A DNA stretch of 13,995 nt from Patescibacteria group bacterium UBA6489 (lineage in GTDB: Bacteria; Patescibacteriota; Gracilibacteria; BD1-5; UBA6164), in assembly GCA_002435385.1 (NCBI GenBank), contig DJMN01000011.1, positions 1 through 13,995 on the forward strand, in the 5' to 3' direction. Shown here piece by piece: positions 1 through 7,772 of this stretch (its first letter is position 1; the number at the start of each line of letters is the position of its first letter). The notes beneath the pieces are model-generated. The model was not told where the DNA came from and did not search any database. It saw nothing but the letters and a program-made list of their open reading frames with translations. A program made the translations under genes and the position numbers.

Positions 1-47
1 TACACACTTTTTTGAACAGTCTCGGAGTTTTTTTTTCTTGTTAGCTC

Positions 48-698
48 TTAGGAAGAAAGAAAATCTTTTAAATCTCTTTCAGCACTTAACCTTTCTTTCT
101 CTTCTTCTTCTGCCTGTAACTCTTTTTGTACTTGTGCTCTAATTTCTGCTGATTCCTTTCTGTCAACTTTGTAATCTTCAATCATTTTTTCAATTTCCTG
201 AGCTATACCTTTCATAGAAGTAGCTATTTTTTCCTTTGGTATTTTATTTCAATTAACTCTCATCTCTCAATTTCATATCCTTATATCTAAAACTCATTCT
301 GTTTTAGGAAATCAACTTCTATCTATAACAAATCACACCTCCCAATAAGGTTTAAGTGCAGTTCAATGACCTGGTTCAATACTTGTAGAAATTGTAATTT
401 CTTCCAATCCTTTATAATACGATATTTTTCATAATTCACTTTGATGTTTTTTGTATAATTTTCCCCCTATTTCATTATAGAAACTATGATCAGGATTATT
501 TAATTTAATTATTTTTTCAGCTAATAATTCTGCTCTCCTATAAAGCTCTTTAGGAGTAATTTCTTCACCTTCCTTTAACTCTTGAAATAAGTTTTGTAAC
601 ATCCTATTTAATTTTACTCACTCATTAACATCAAGCCCCTTACTTGAACGAGTACTTTCTTTTACCTCATTCCATAAAGCTATAACTCTTTTTTTCAT
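48..698 (-). CDS. Hypothetical charged protein, main frame of a frameshifted gene
   Basis: Reading TGA as Gly gives 216 codons from an internal ATG (696-698) to TAA (48-50). I do not recognise the family. The first ~75 residues look helical and charged. A central part (~residues 100-165) is rich in alternating hydrophobics and glycines and looks beta-rich. The last ~45 residues are very rich in Glu, Lys, Arg and Gln and look like a coiled coil. No signal peptide or membrane segment is seen. The ATG used here is probably not the true start: the preceding 44-codon frame (680-811) continues the same helical, Lys/Glu-rich character one base out of register. The join is at a run of seven T on the + strand (689-695). 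The true product is therefore either about 254 residues with a sequencing error, or the gene is broken. The nearest neighbour (867-1583) is on the same strand. Confidence 0.7.
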
Positions 699-811
699 TC
701 TTCAGGGGGTAATGATTTTAGTTCTTTTGATAATTCTTGTATTTTTCTTTTCTCAATTTCAAAATCAATAGAGTTATTTGTCTCAATATTTGCTTTATAT
801 GATTCTACCAT
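680..811 (-). pseudogene. N-terminal piece of the preceding gene, out of frame
   Basis: ATG at 809-811 opens 43 residues, beginning MVESYKANIE, that run into TAG at 680-682 just after a seven-A run on the coding strand. One extra A in that run would join it to the 48-698 frame, giving a product of about 254 residues. The piece is Lys/Glu-rich and reads naturally into the next frame (…KSLPPEEGKK, then RVIALWNEVK). A homopolymer sequencing or assembly error is the simplest cause; a genuine inactivating mutation or slippage is also possible. Confidence 0.6.
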
Positions 812-866
812 ATATATTTATAATAGATTAGCATACATAAAAAAATAAATCAAAAATTTATAAAAA

Positions 867-1583
867 TTAATAAAAGAAATCAAATCATGCTATTTTCCAA
901 TCTGGGTGTTCATATGTAAATTTAAGCACAAAGCTCAAAAGAGGAGTACTTTGGTAATATCATTCCAACACCAATAGTTTATCTTTATTTATATAAGGAG
1001 GCTTTGAATAAACAATGTCTTTCTTAATTATATCATTAATATCTACCTTATAAACTATAGTAGGAGCAATTAAAGTCTTCAATTCTTTTTCACTAGTTTT
1101 ATCTTGCCACTTTTTAGATAAATTATCATAAAAAAACTTATAGTTATTTTTATATACAGAGTTATTATATAGAATAAAAAAATTATTAGTCAAATTATTT
1201 AATTCATAATTTTCAGGAATATACAACTCTTCACCCTCTATTTCTCTTGATAACTCCTTTCAGTTTACATATATTTTCCATAAATTTCATTCCTTATAAG
1301 GTTCTTTATCAATTTTCAAATTTTTTTTAGAATAAAAAGGTCATACTTCAAAGTTATTATCTCCAAAATTTGTTATATATCAAGATATAAGACTTTTATT
1401 CCCCTCTGAAGACTCCCTATAATTTAAATAAGAGTTTTCTTTTATAAGTAAAGTCACATTTTCTCACTCCCACTCTCAAATATAATTTTCTTGAGCATCA
1501 GTTAACTTAACTGATGTATGAGGAAAAGGAAGAAAAGATATAACAATAACTACAATCAACAAAAAAAATAATGTTTTTTTCAT
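867..1583 (-). CDS. Secreted protein with lipocalin-like and NTF2-like halves
   Basis: The frame of 238 residues opens with a clear signal sequence: MKK, then a hydrophobic core at residues 4-20. There is no lipobox cysteine, so the protein is exported or stays membrane-anchored rather than lipidated. Residues ~35-112 begin GEWEGENVTLLI and continue through YLNYR, a Gly/Ser turn, NFEVGPF and WKIYVNG. This resembles small beta-barrel domains that start with G-x-W-x-G. Residues ~130-238 (LTNNFFILYN, then a W-Q-D-K-T-S-E-K-E-L stretch, ending DWKIAGFDFFY) look like an NTF2-like/DUF4864-type alpha+beta cone. Both domain names rest on pattern resemblance, not on a search. TGA encodes several glycines, including those of the G-x-W-x-G region. 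No Shine-Dalgarno is visible. It is transcribed away from the TM2 gene. Confidence 0.8.
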
Positions 1584-1907
1584 ATTTTAAATATATTTTA
1601 GCTTATGTGAAATGAATATATAGTAGATGAAAATAAATTTTACCTACACATTTTGTTCTTATTTTTACCATCACCTTAAATTCCATCACCTTAAAAGTAA
1701 ATTCAAAGTATAATCAATAATTTTCTACAAACAAATAGATTATACATTATTTATTACAAAAACAAAATTTAATTTATGTTTTCTTCTCATCAAAAATTAT
1801 CCAGAACTCTATTAAATTATAAATAAAAAACTAAAAAACAAAACAATTGCAAAATCTCATTTTTCCATATAATCCCTTATATAAATTTATTAATTAAAAA
1901 AATTTTT
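1584..1907. other. 324-bp divergent intergenic region
   Basis: Very AT-rich spacer between the divergent starts of the secreted protein (-) and the TM2 protein (+). It must hold both promoters, but the composition makes individual -35/-10 boxes impossible to single out. It contains the 13-bp tandem repeat listed separately. No convincing RNA gene or conserved coding frame is seen. Confidence 0.6.
1668..1695. repeat. 13-bp tandem direct repeat
   Basis: CCATCACCTTAAA occurs at 1668-1680 and again at 1683-1695, separated by TT, giving a 15-bp period. This matches one and a half helical turns and could be a paired binding site upstream of the minus-strand secreted-protein gene, whose start is 85 bp away. 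The copies may equally be a small local duplication. Confidence 0.55.
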
Positions 1908-2132
1908 ATGAAAGAAAAAGAATTTAGTAAAGAGTGGATAGTTATGATGCTTTTATGGTTCTTCCTAGGATGATTATGAGTTCATAGATTTTATCTATGA
2001 AAAGTATGAACTTGAATTCTAATGCTTATAACATTTTGAGGACTTTGAATTTGGTGGATAGTTGATGGAATAATACTAGTTATGGGGAATTTTGAAAAAA
2101 AAGATGGAACAAAGATTCCTGTTATGGAATAA
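1908..2132 (+). CDS. TM2-domain membrane protein
   Basis: A 74-residue protein. A short charged N-terminus (MKEKEFSKEW) is followed by a hydrophobic helix (~10-25), the polar turn G-V-H-R-F-Y-L-G-K, and a second hydrophobic helix (~33-58) containing GGLGIWWIVDG. The first helix, the H-R-F-Y-L-G turn and the G-G-x-G-x-W-W-x-x-D-G segment are the signature of the TM2 family (PF05154). These are small two-helix membrane proteins of unknown biochemical role, widespread in bacteria. Most of the conserved glycines in the turn and second helix are TGA, so a standard-code reading would destroy the gene. It stands alone and ends just before a strong terminator. No Shine-Dalgarno is seen. Confidence 0.92.
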
Positions 2133-2140
2133 TATACATA

Positions 2141-2200
2141 AAAAAATACAATTTTAAAAGTACAAAATCACACCTTGTACTTTTTTAAATTGTATTTTTT
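2141..2200 (+). terminator. Strong intrinsic terminator after the TM2 gene
   Basis: A long inverted repeat: the left arm 2141-2165 (A-run, TACAATTT, AAAAGTACAA) pairs with the right arm 2175-2200 (TTGTACTTTT, AAATTGTA, T-run) around a 9-base loop, with a small internal mismatch. It ends in a T-tract 8 bp after the TM2 stop codon. The A/T-run symmetry would also allow function on the minus strand, although no minus-strand gene needs it. Confidence 0.9.
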
Positions 2201-2280
2201 TATAAAACTTATATACTCACAATATTAAAAAGTTAAAACAAAAAACTTTAATCTTTTTCCTTTAATCTTTAATCTCCTAT

Positions 2281-5200
2281 ATGAAAAACACATCATTTGA
2301 AAAAAACTATCAAATGCTAAATGAAGCACAAAAAGATGCAGTAGATACCATCTACTGACCAGTTATGGTTGTAGCATGACCATGAACCTGAAAAACACAA
2401 ATCATCTGACTCAGAACAGCAAACATACTAGAAAAAACCGATACAAACCCAGAAAACATACTCATAACAACATTCACAGAAGCATGAGTTATAGCCATAA
2501 AAAAAAGACTTATAAGCTTTATTTGAAATGAAGCCTACAAGGTAAAAGTTTCAACTATTCACTCATTTTCACAAGACGTAATAAAATCATACCCAGAAAA
2601 ATTCCTAGAATACAATGCATGAGAACCAATAGACGATGTAGATGCTATAGAAGTACTAAAGCACCTACTAGATACACTATATGAAAAAAAACTTATAAAA
2701 GAACTCTATCCACCATTTGATAACTATTTTTACCTAAGAGACATTAAATGAAACATCTGAAAACTAAAACAGGAATGAATAAGTATAGAAGACTTTAAAG
2801 AATCCATAGAAATAGAAAAAGAAAATCTAGAAGAAGAATTATCACAAATCAAACCAACACTAAAAAAATATGAAACAACAAGAATAAAAAACGAAAAACA
2901 AATAACAAAACTAAATGAACTAGCAGTTATTTTTGAATCATACAACAAACATCTTAGAAAAAACAACATATACGATTTTAACGACATGATAAACTTTGTA
3001 TTAGAAAAGTTTAAAGAAGATAAAGAACTAAGACTATTCTATGCAGAACAATATCAATTTATAATGCTAGATGAATTTCAAGACACAAACAATGCACAAA
3101 ATGAAATAGTAAACTTAATATTAAGCGAATCAAATTCAGAAGGAGAATTTATACCTAACATCATGGTCGTATGAGATGATGATCAATCAATCTACCGTTT
3201 TCAATGAGCAAATATAGAAAATATGCTAAATTTCTCTCATACCTATCCAGATACAAAAGTAATAGTCCTAAAAAACAACTACAGAAGCCAACAAAACATA
3301 CTAGATATGTCAACTTGCCTCATAGATAAAAATGAAGAAAGACTATCAAAAAAGCTCCCAAGCATAGAAAAACAACTCATCTCAAGCTGAAAGAATAAAA
3401 CAGGACCAAAACCCTATCTATACAAAGCAATGAACACAACCGACGAAAAGAGCTTTGTTTTAGAAAAACTAAAAAATGTAGCCTCTTTCTCCTGAGAAGG
3501 AGAAAGAATTCAAGATTGAGGTTTAAATATAGAAGAAAAAACTCAAACAGTAGCACCAGAAAACATAGCAATCATAGTAAGAAGCAATAGGGAAGTAGGA
3601 GAATGGAGTAATTTTCTAGAAGCAAACAACATACCAGTAGAATCAAAACTAAAAACAAACATTCTAAATAATCCATTTATAAACTTTATAATAAATTTCT
3701 TAGAAATCATAAACAATCCCTATAAAGATGACTCAAAACTATTAGATTTACTTAGATCAGATTTACTAGAAGTAGATAATATAGATATACTAAACATTAA
3801 CCAAAAACTATACAGCTTAAATTATTCAAGAAAAGAAAAATTAACACTATTTTCATTTATTTGTGATGATGAAAATCTAGAAAAACTACTTTTAAACGAT
3901 TTAGAATCTATAAAAAACTTTAGAGACAACATTTTAAAATCACAATGAAAAACAGCATACAACTCTTTTGTAGAATATTTTAAATATCTCATCGAAGAAG
4001 CAAAAATATATGATTTCATAAATGAAAAATGAAACTTTGATGATATAGAAGACTTACTAACATTTTTAAACCTAGTAAAAGAATATAACAAAAAAGATAA
4101 AAACCTAACTACAGAAAAACTTCTAAAGAAAATAAATCTTTTTAGAGAATACAATATCTCAATACCAAGACAAGTACTAAAAACAGAAAAAAAGTGAGTT
4201 CAAGTCCTAACTGCACATGGTTCAAAATGATTAGAATACGAAATAGTCTTTATTCCAGGACTATACTATCGTAATCGGGATTACAAGACAGTCCCTGAAA
4301 AGTTAAAACTACCAACGAGCTTAGTATGAGAATGAGTATCAGTTACAAAAAAAAATAAACTAGAAGAAGAAAGGAGACTATTTTTCGTAGCAGTTACCAG
4401 AGCAGAAAGGGAACTATACCTAACCTTTCCAGCTTGAGAATGAACAAAACCACTTTTACCATCTAGTTTCATAGAAGAAGTAGAAGAGTTAATAGATTCA
4501 TGAGAATCAAACTCTACCATAGAAGATACAAAAAAATTAGAAGAAAGCTTAAAAAATCTATTCAAAAAAACAGATTTAATATCATCATCACAAGAAGAGC
4601 TTGATTACATAGAAGAATTTCTAAAAACTTACAAACTATCAGCAAGTGATTTAAATACCTTCCTAGAAGACCCAAAAGTATTTTTAAGAGACAAAGTATT
4701 TAAATACCCATTTGAAGATAATGAATTCACAATATTTGGTAAGGTATATCATAGGGTATTAGAGCTATTTTTTACAAAATATAAAAAAGATAAAATATTA
4801 CCAAATAAATCGTACTTAACAGCTAGCTTCAAGCTACTCCTAGAAAGAGAAATTCTAACAGATGATGAGTTTACCAGACTTATGGAAAAGTGATTAGAAT
4901 GATTGCAGTGATATTATGACACATATAAAAACAGCTTTAAAATACCTCTACACTCAGAGTTTAACTTTAGGTCAAGAAACATAGCTTTTGAAAATATCCC
5001 TCTAACTTGAAAAATAGATAAAATAGAAATAATCTGAAGTAGCTCAAAAGATTTTTCAAAAGACAATCAAGAAGAATTATGAATGTGACAACTAGCATTT
5101 TTTAAAGAGAATATAGTTTTAATAGACTATAAAACGTGAAGTCCTAAAACACTCTGAATGGTTAAATGAGTTGATAGATATTGAAATAAAAAAGATTCAC

Positions 5201-5448
5201 CAAGTGAATGAAAATATTTCAGACAGCTTTTATTTTATAAGCTTATGTGTGACCTAGATAGGGAATTTAGAAATAACTATCAAGATATAGTTTTAGCTCT
5301 AGATTTTGTTGAATGAAAAGACTGAGTTTATAAATATTTAGAAGTTGATTATACAGAAGAAGATTATGAAGATTTTAAAAATTTAATAAAAGATAGCTGG
5401 GAAAAAATGAATGATATGGAATTTTGGAGGGAGATGTTGAAGAATTAG
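2281..5448 (+). CDS. UvrD/AddA-type superfamily 1 helicase with C-terminal RecB-like nuclease
   Basis: A 1055-residue ATP-dependent DNA helicase-nuclease, inferred to process DNA ends or damaged duplex in repair and recombination. Helicase motifs appear in order. The Q-motif region is N-L-N-E-A-Q-K-D-A (~12-20). Walker A is GPGTGKTQ (33-40). Walker B is DEFQD (264-268). Motif III is GDDDQSIYRFQGA (298-310). Motif V is TAHGSKGLE (644-652), and motif VI is VAVTRAERELY (703-713). The C-terminal domain carries the PD-(D/E)XK (PF12705) set: H824 in GKVYHRVLEL, D913 in GKIDKI, D949 and K951 in IDYKTG, and Q982-x3-Y986. All expected nuclease residues are present, so it should be active. No Cys cluster for an iron-sulfur site was seen. 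All three Walker A glycines are TGA. The start at 2281 is the first ATG after the terminator and gives the usual N-terminus. The stop overlaps the convergent methyltransferase-like gene. Confidence 0.95.
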
Positions 5449-6137
5449 ACCTTCTTTTTAAATACATAAATTCCCCCATCTTTATTGTTAGTTTTATATA
5501 TACAATAAGGTATCATATTTCTTGAATTGGGCATATCCTTATTTATTGGTATTTCTTCATTTGAATAATTATCTACAACTATAAATCCATCAGGAGATAA
5601 AATTCTAGCAGATTCTTCAAAGATGTTTTGAGGTTTAGAATAAGAATCAGTATATGGCAAGTTTCTTTCAAATACATGTTGTGCGTATATAATATTAGGG
5701 TATCATCAGATTATCTTTTTGAAAATAAAATCACTCATTTCAGGATCCATAGAACTTAAACGTCATTCCATATATTCAACATTACCTAAAGGCTTTTCTT
5801 CCTTAGAATTAACTTGTGGTCAAATAGCAAAACACTTTAAATCAGGATTTCTATGAGACAAGACATATATAGGAGCAATGTGAGAGTTTTTTAACGATTC
5901 TGAAGTTGATTCAGATATAGGTCAAATTTCTAATATTTTTATATTTTTTTCGTTTAGAAAATTTTCTCTTATTAAATTTTCTAAACAAATTACTCAGCTA
6001 GAATAATTAGAAATAAGAGAATATGGAATATTAATATTCTTTATTTTTAATATATCATATATTTTTCATTGAACTCATTGTTCTTGAATCGTAACTTCTC
6101 ATGATATTGGATAATCTTTTGGTAAATCTAGGGACAT
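5445..6137 (-). CDS. Class I SAM methyltransferase-like protein
   Basis: A 230-residue protein with a Rossmann-like layout. A likely motif I is I-K-I-L-E-I-G-P-I-S at ~66-75. A strand with an acidic/polar loop follows (NVEYMEGRLSSMD, 119-131), then a motif IV-like strand IIYAQHVFER (149-158). After it comes the helix-turn-strand 'ESARILSPDGFIVVDN', the usual position before strand 5 in class I methyltransferases. Motif I is degenerate: one glycine followed by a Ser/Thr/Glu stretch instead of G-x-G-x-G. The donor or activity is therefore uncertain, and no substrate can be proposed. Several glycines are TGA, and a standard-code reading sees only the last 71 residues. Its TAA (5445-5447) overlaps the helicase TAG (5446-5448) tail to tail with no terminator between. 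It faces away from the deoxyribosyltransferase-like gene across a 147-bp promoter gap. Confidence 0.75.
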
Positions 6138-6284
6138 CAAAATAAATTAGTTATATTATATTAAAATATTAGCACATATTTATTAAAAGATAAAATATGA
6201 TTCAAGAGAATAAAAAATTTTATTTGATTTCATAATAATTATCCTTAATATCATAATATAATTTTAAGTTTTTAAATTATCCCC

Positions 6285-6716
6285 ATGAAAATAGTTATAA
6301 CATACAAACAAACCTGAGTAGAAGAACAAGAACTAACTCACAACCTAACATTTATCAGAAAAATACTAGAAAATCTATGACACGAAACATTTATATATTT
6401 CTTAGATGATAATTCTGATAAAACTGCAACCTACATAACACAAAAAGTAAAAGAAGAAATAGAAAAAGCCAATGTAGTTTTATGCTTTATAAACCACAAA
6501 GAAAAAAGTGAAGGAATGCTTTTAGAACTATGAGAAGCATTTGCCCTTTGAAAAGAAATTATTTTACTTATAAACTCTAAATACAGAGGTGAATATTATT
6601 TAACTCACTCTATAGCTAAATATACTCAATATTTTGATGAAGTAGAAGATACAGAACAGTGACTTAAGGCACTTTTTACACCTAAAGAAAATAAACTATA
6701 TATTTCTAAAAAATAA
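6285..6716 (+). CDS. Nucleoside 2-deoxyribosyltransferase-like protein
   Basis: A 143-residue protein of about the length usual for this superfamily. The fold pattern fits: an N-terminal strand MKIVITY, a helix, a strand ETFIYFLDD, a helix, a strand ANVVLCFIN (62-70), the motif EGMLLELGEAFALGK (76-90) and a strand EIILLIN. In known nucleoside 2-deoxyribosyltransferases and 2'-deoxynucleoside 5'-phosphate N-hydrolases the Glu of the S/G-x-G-x-x-x-E-L-G-x-A motif is the catalytic nucleophile. E81 occupies that place. The family either exchanges bases between deoxynucleosides or hydrolyses the glycosidic bond in nucleotide salvage; the sequence does not say which. It lies 7 bp before the GIY-YIG gene on the same strand, so the two are probably co-transcribed. 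Confidence 0.8.
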
Positions 6717-6723
6717 GTTTTCC

Positions 6724-6966
6724 ATGTACTTTGTTTATATTTTAAAATGTTCTGATAATACTCTATATACTTGAATTACTACGGATATAAAAAGAAGACT
6801 AGAAGAACACAATTGAGAACTACCATGATGAGCCAAATATACAAAAGCAAGAAGACCAGTAAAACTTTTTTATAGTGAGGAATTAAAAAGTAGAAGTAAA
6901 GCATGTAAAAGAGAATGGGAAATCAAAAAGTTAAAAAGAGAAGATAAGATAAAATTAACTAACTAA
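6724..6966 (+). CDS. GIY-YIG domain protein, UPF0213 (YhbQ-like)
   Basis: An 80-residue single-domain protein matching the UPF0213 family end to end. The first strand is FVYILKCSDNTLYTG with the V-Y-I (4-6) and Y-T-G (15-17) forms of the GIY-YIG signature. It is followed by TTDIKRRLEEHNG with the conserved Arg (R24/R25) and His (H29). Then come A-K-Y-T-K-A-R-R-P-V, and CKREWEIKKLKR with the conserved metal-ligand Glu. These are small predicted nucleases. E. coli YhbQ belongs to this family, but the role is poorly defined. The Gly of YTG and both glycines before A-K-Y-T are TGA. The gene starts 7 bp after the deoxyribosyltransferase-like stop and ends just before a GC-rich hairpin. Confidence 0.93.
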
Positions 6967-6969
6967 ATT

Positions 6970-6992
6970 CCCCCTCCTTACTAAGGAGGGGG
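6970..6992. repeat. GC-rich perfect hairpin, REP-like
   Basis: CCCCCTCCTT (6970-6979), loop ACT, then AAGGAGGGGG (6983-6992): a perfect 10-bp stem in a region otherwise almost without GC runs. It starts 3 bp after the GIY-YIG stop. Neither strand has a T-tract after the stem, so it is not a classical intrinsic terminator. The form resembles dispersed palindromic (REP/MITE-type) elements and could also protect the 3' end of the transcript. Confidence 0.7.
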
Positions 6993-7052
6993 CTAGGAGA
7001 AATAAACTATATACCAAACATAGAATCCGTAAACAAAAAATAAAAATTCTAT

Positions 7053-7080
7053 TTGCACAAAATTTATTTTCTTATACAAT
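7053..7080 (+). promoter_or_regulatory. Predicted sigma-70-type promoter for the SSB-tail protein
   Basis: TTGCAC (7053-7058) and TACAAT (7075-7080) are separated by 16 bp and lie 31 bp before the ATG at 7112. Each hexamer differs from consensus by one base or two. In DNA this AT-rich a chance match is possible, but the position is right. Confidence 0.5.
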
Positions 7081-7111
7081 CATTTCACTTATAATTTCTA
7101 ATCCCAAAAAT

Positions 7112-7417
7112 ATGGCAAAAACATACATAGAAGGAACCAGCTGTAAGGCGGTACAATGACAATTTGGAGAATTTTACAATATAAGCATTAATTTAGAAAA
7201 ACTACAACAATATGCAAACGAAAAAGGTTATGTAAATATGACCATGAGTAAAAGAAGGGAAGTATGACAATACTGAGATACTCACTATTTTACACTTAAT
7301 GAATGGTCTCCAGAATGAGGAAACTGATGATCAGGAAGCAATCAACAACAAAATAATAATCAAGCTCAAAATAATCAATGATGAGATAATATATCAGTTG
7401 AAGATATTCCATTTTAA
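7112..7417 (+). CDS. Small protein with SSB-like acidic C-terminal tip
   Basis: A 101-residue protein. Residues 1-66 form a compact domain (M-A-K-T-Y-I-E-G-T-S-C-K-A-V-Q-G, then FGEFYNISINLEKL and GYVNMTMSKRREVGQYGDTHY, ending LNEW). The strand-rich, basic and aromatic layout would suit a small OB-like single-strand-binding fold, but I cannot name the family. Residues ~67-93 are a low-complexity Gly/Asn/Gln linker. The protein ends S-V-E-D-I-P-F. This order (domain, flexible Gln/Asn/Gly linker, acidic tip ending in Pro-Phe) is that of bacterial SSB, whose D-D-D-I-P-F tip recruits helicases, RecO, primase and nucleases. A role as a single-stranded-DNA-binding or SSB-partner-recruiting protein is inferred. 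Six linker/domain glycines are TGA. A likely promoter lies upstream and a terminator follows. Confidence 0.82.
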
Positions 7418-7435
7418 AAAAAAGTTTAAAAAATT

Positions 7436-7467
7436 AAAGCTCCACCAAACTGGTGAAGCTTTTTTTT
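7436..7467. terminator. Bidirectional intrinsic terminator
   Basis: AAGCTCCACCA, loop AAC, TGGTGAAGCT, then a run of eight T. The stem has one C/A mismatch. On the opposite strand the stem is followed by TTTAATTTTTT, so it can also end the minus-strand transcript of the small gene at 7489-7602. It sits between these convergent genes, 19 bp after the stop of the SSB-tail gene. Confidence 0.85.
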
Positions 7468-7488
7468 CGCAATCTGGACACTTCCTGC

Positions 7489-7602
7489 CTAGAAGGAAAC
7501 CTTCTGAAGGAGGTCAAGAACTGCTGGGGAGTACTGCAGGTACTGTACATAAGCATAAGCGGTAGCCAATAACACGATCATACGGTCTTTCATTGCTTTC
7601 AT
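7489..7602 (-). CDS. Possible 37-residue small protein with atypical codon use
   Basis: ATG (7600-7602) to TAG (7489-7491) encodes a peptide starting MKAMKDRMIVLLATAYAYVQ and ending LDLLQKVSF. It has a basic N-terminus and a hydrophobic/aromatic stretch at ~9-32 that could be a membrane or amphipathic helix. I do not recognise it. AGGA lies 6 bases before the ATG, the only clear Shine-Dalgarno near any start in this window. The codons favour C or G endings (GAC, ATC, GTG, ACC, CTG, TAC, TCC, CTC), unlike the A/T-ending use of its neighbours, and no TGA occurs. A TATAAT box and a TTGACA box lie upstream, and the gene runs into a terminator. Together these suggest either a strongly expressed native small protein or imported DNA. 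A structured RNA instead of a protein is the main alternative. Confidence 0.5.
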   Translation of the reverse strand: MKAMKDRMIVLLATAYAYVQYLQYSPAVLDLLQKVSF

Positions 7603-7648
7603 AGTATATCCTGTTTTTTTGTTTTTATATGTTGCTTCTCTTAATGTA

Positions 7649-7681
7649 ATTATAGAGTATTAGGAAATACCTATTTGTCAA
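7649..7681 (-). promoter_or_regulatory. Predicted promoter of the small minus-strand gene
   Basis: On the minus strand TTGACA (7676-7681) and TATAAT (7649-7654) are both perfect consensus hexamers. The spacer is 21 bp, longer than the usual 17, so the -10 box may work alone or with a weaker -35. The -10 is 46 bp from the ATG at 7602, leaving a leader of roughly 40 bases that contains AGGA. Confidence 0.5.
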
Positions 7682-7772
7682 ATCTTTTTTTAATTTTATT
7701 ATCTTGCTTTTAATTTCTAAATAAATATATTATTAAAAGTAAATAATAAACTTTATCAAATTACTGTTTTTA

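Noticed and set aside
1600..1690. A 27-codon minus-strand frame starting just after an AAGGTG-like sequence in the repeat region
   Set aside because: The apparent ribosome site and ATG come from the tandem repeat itself. The peptide has no recognisable pattern and the stop lies only ~20 bp before the real gene start.
2986..3174. A short frame containing an L-D-E-F-Q-D motif as an independent gene
   Set aside because: It is a TGA-bounded piece of the large helicase (the Walker B region).
7299..7565. An 88-codon plus-strand frame starting inside the SSB-tail gene
   Set aside because: It overlaps the real gene in another frame and then crosses a terminator and the antisense of the small minus-strand gene. 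The composition looks like a shadow.
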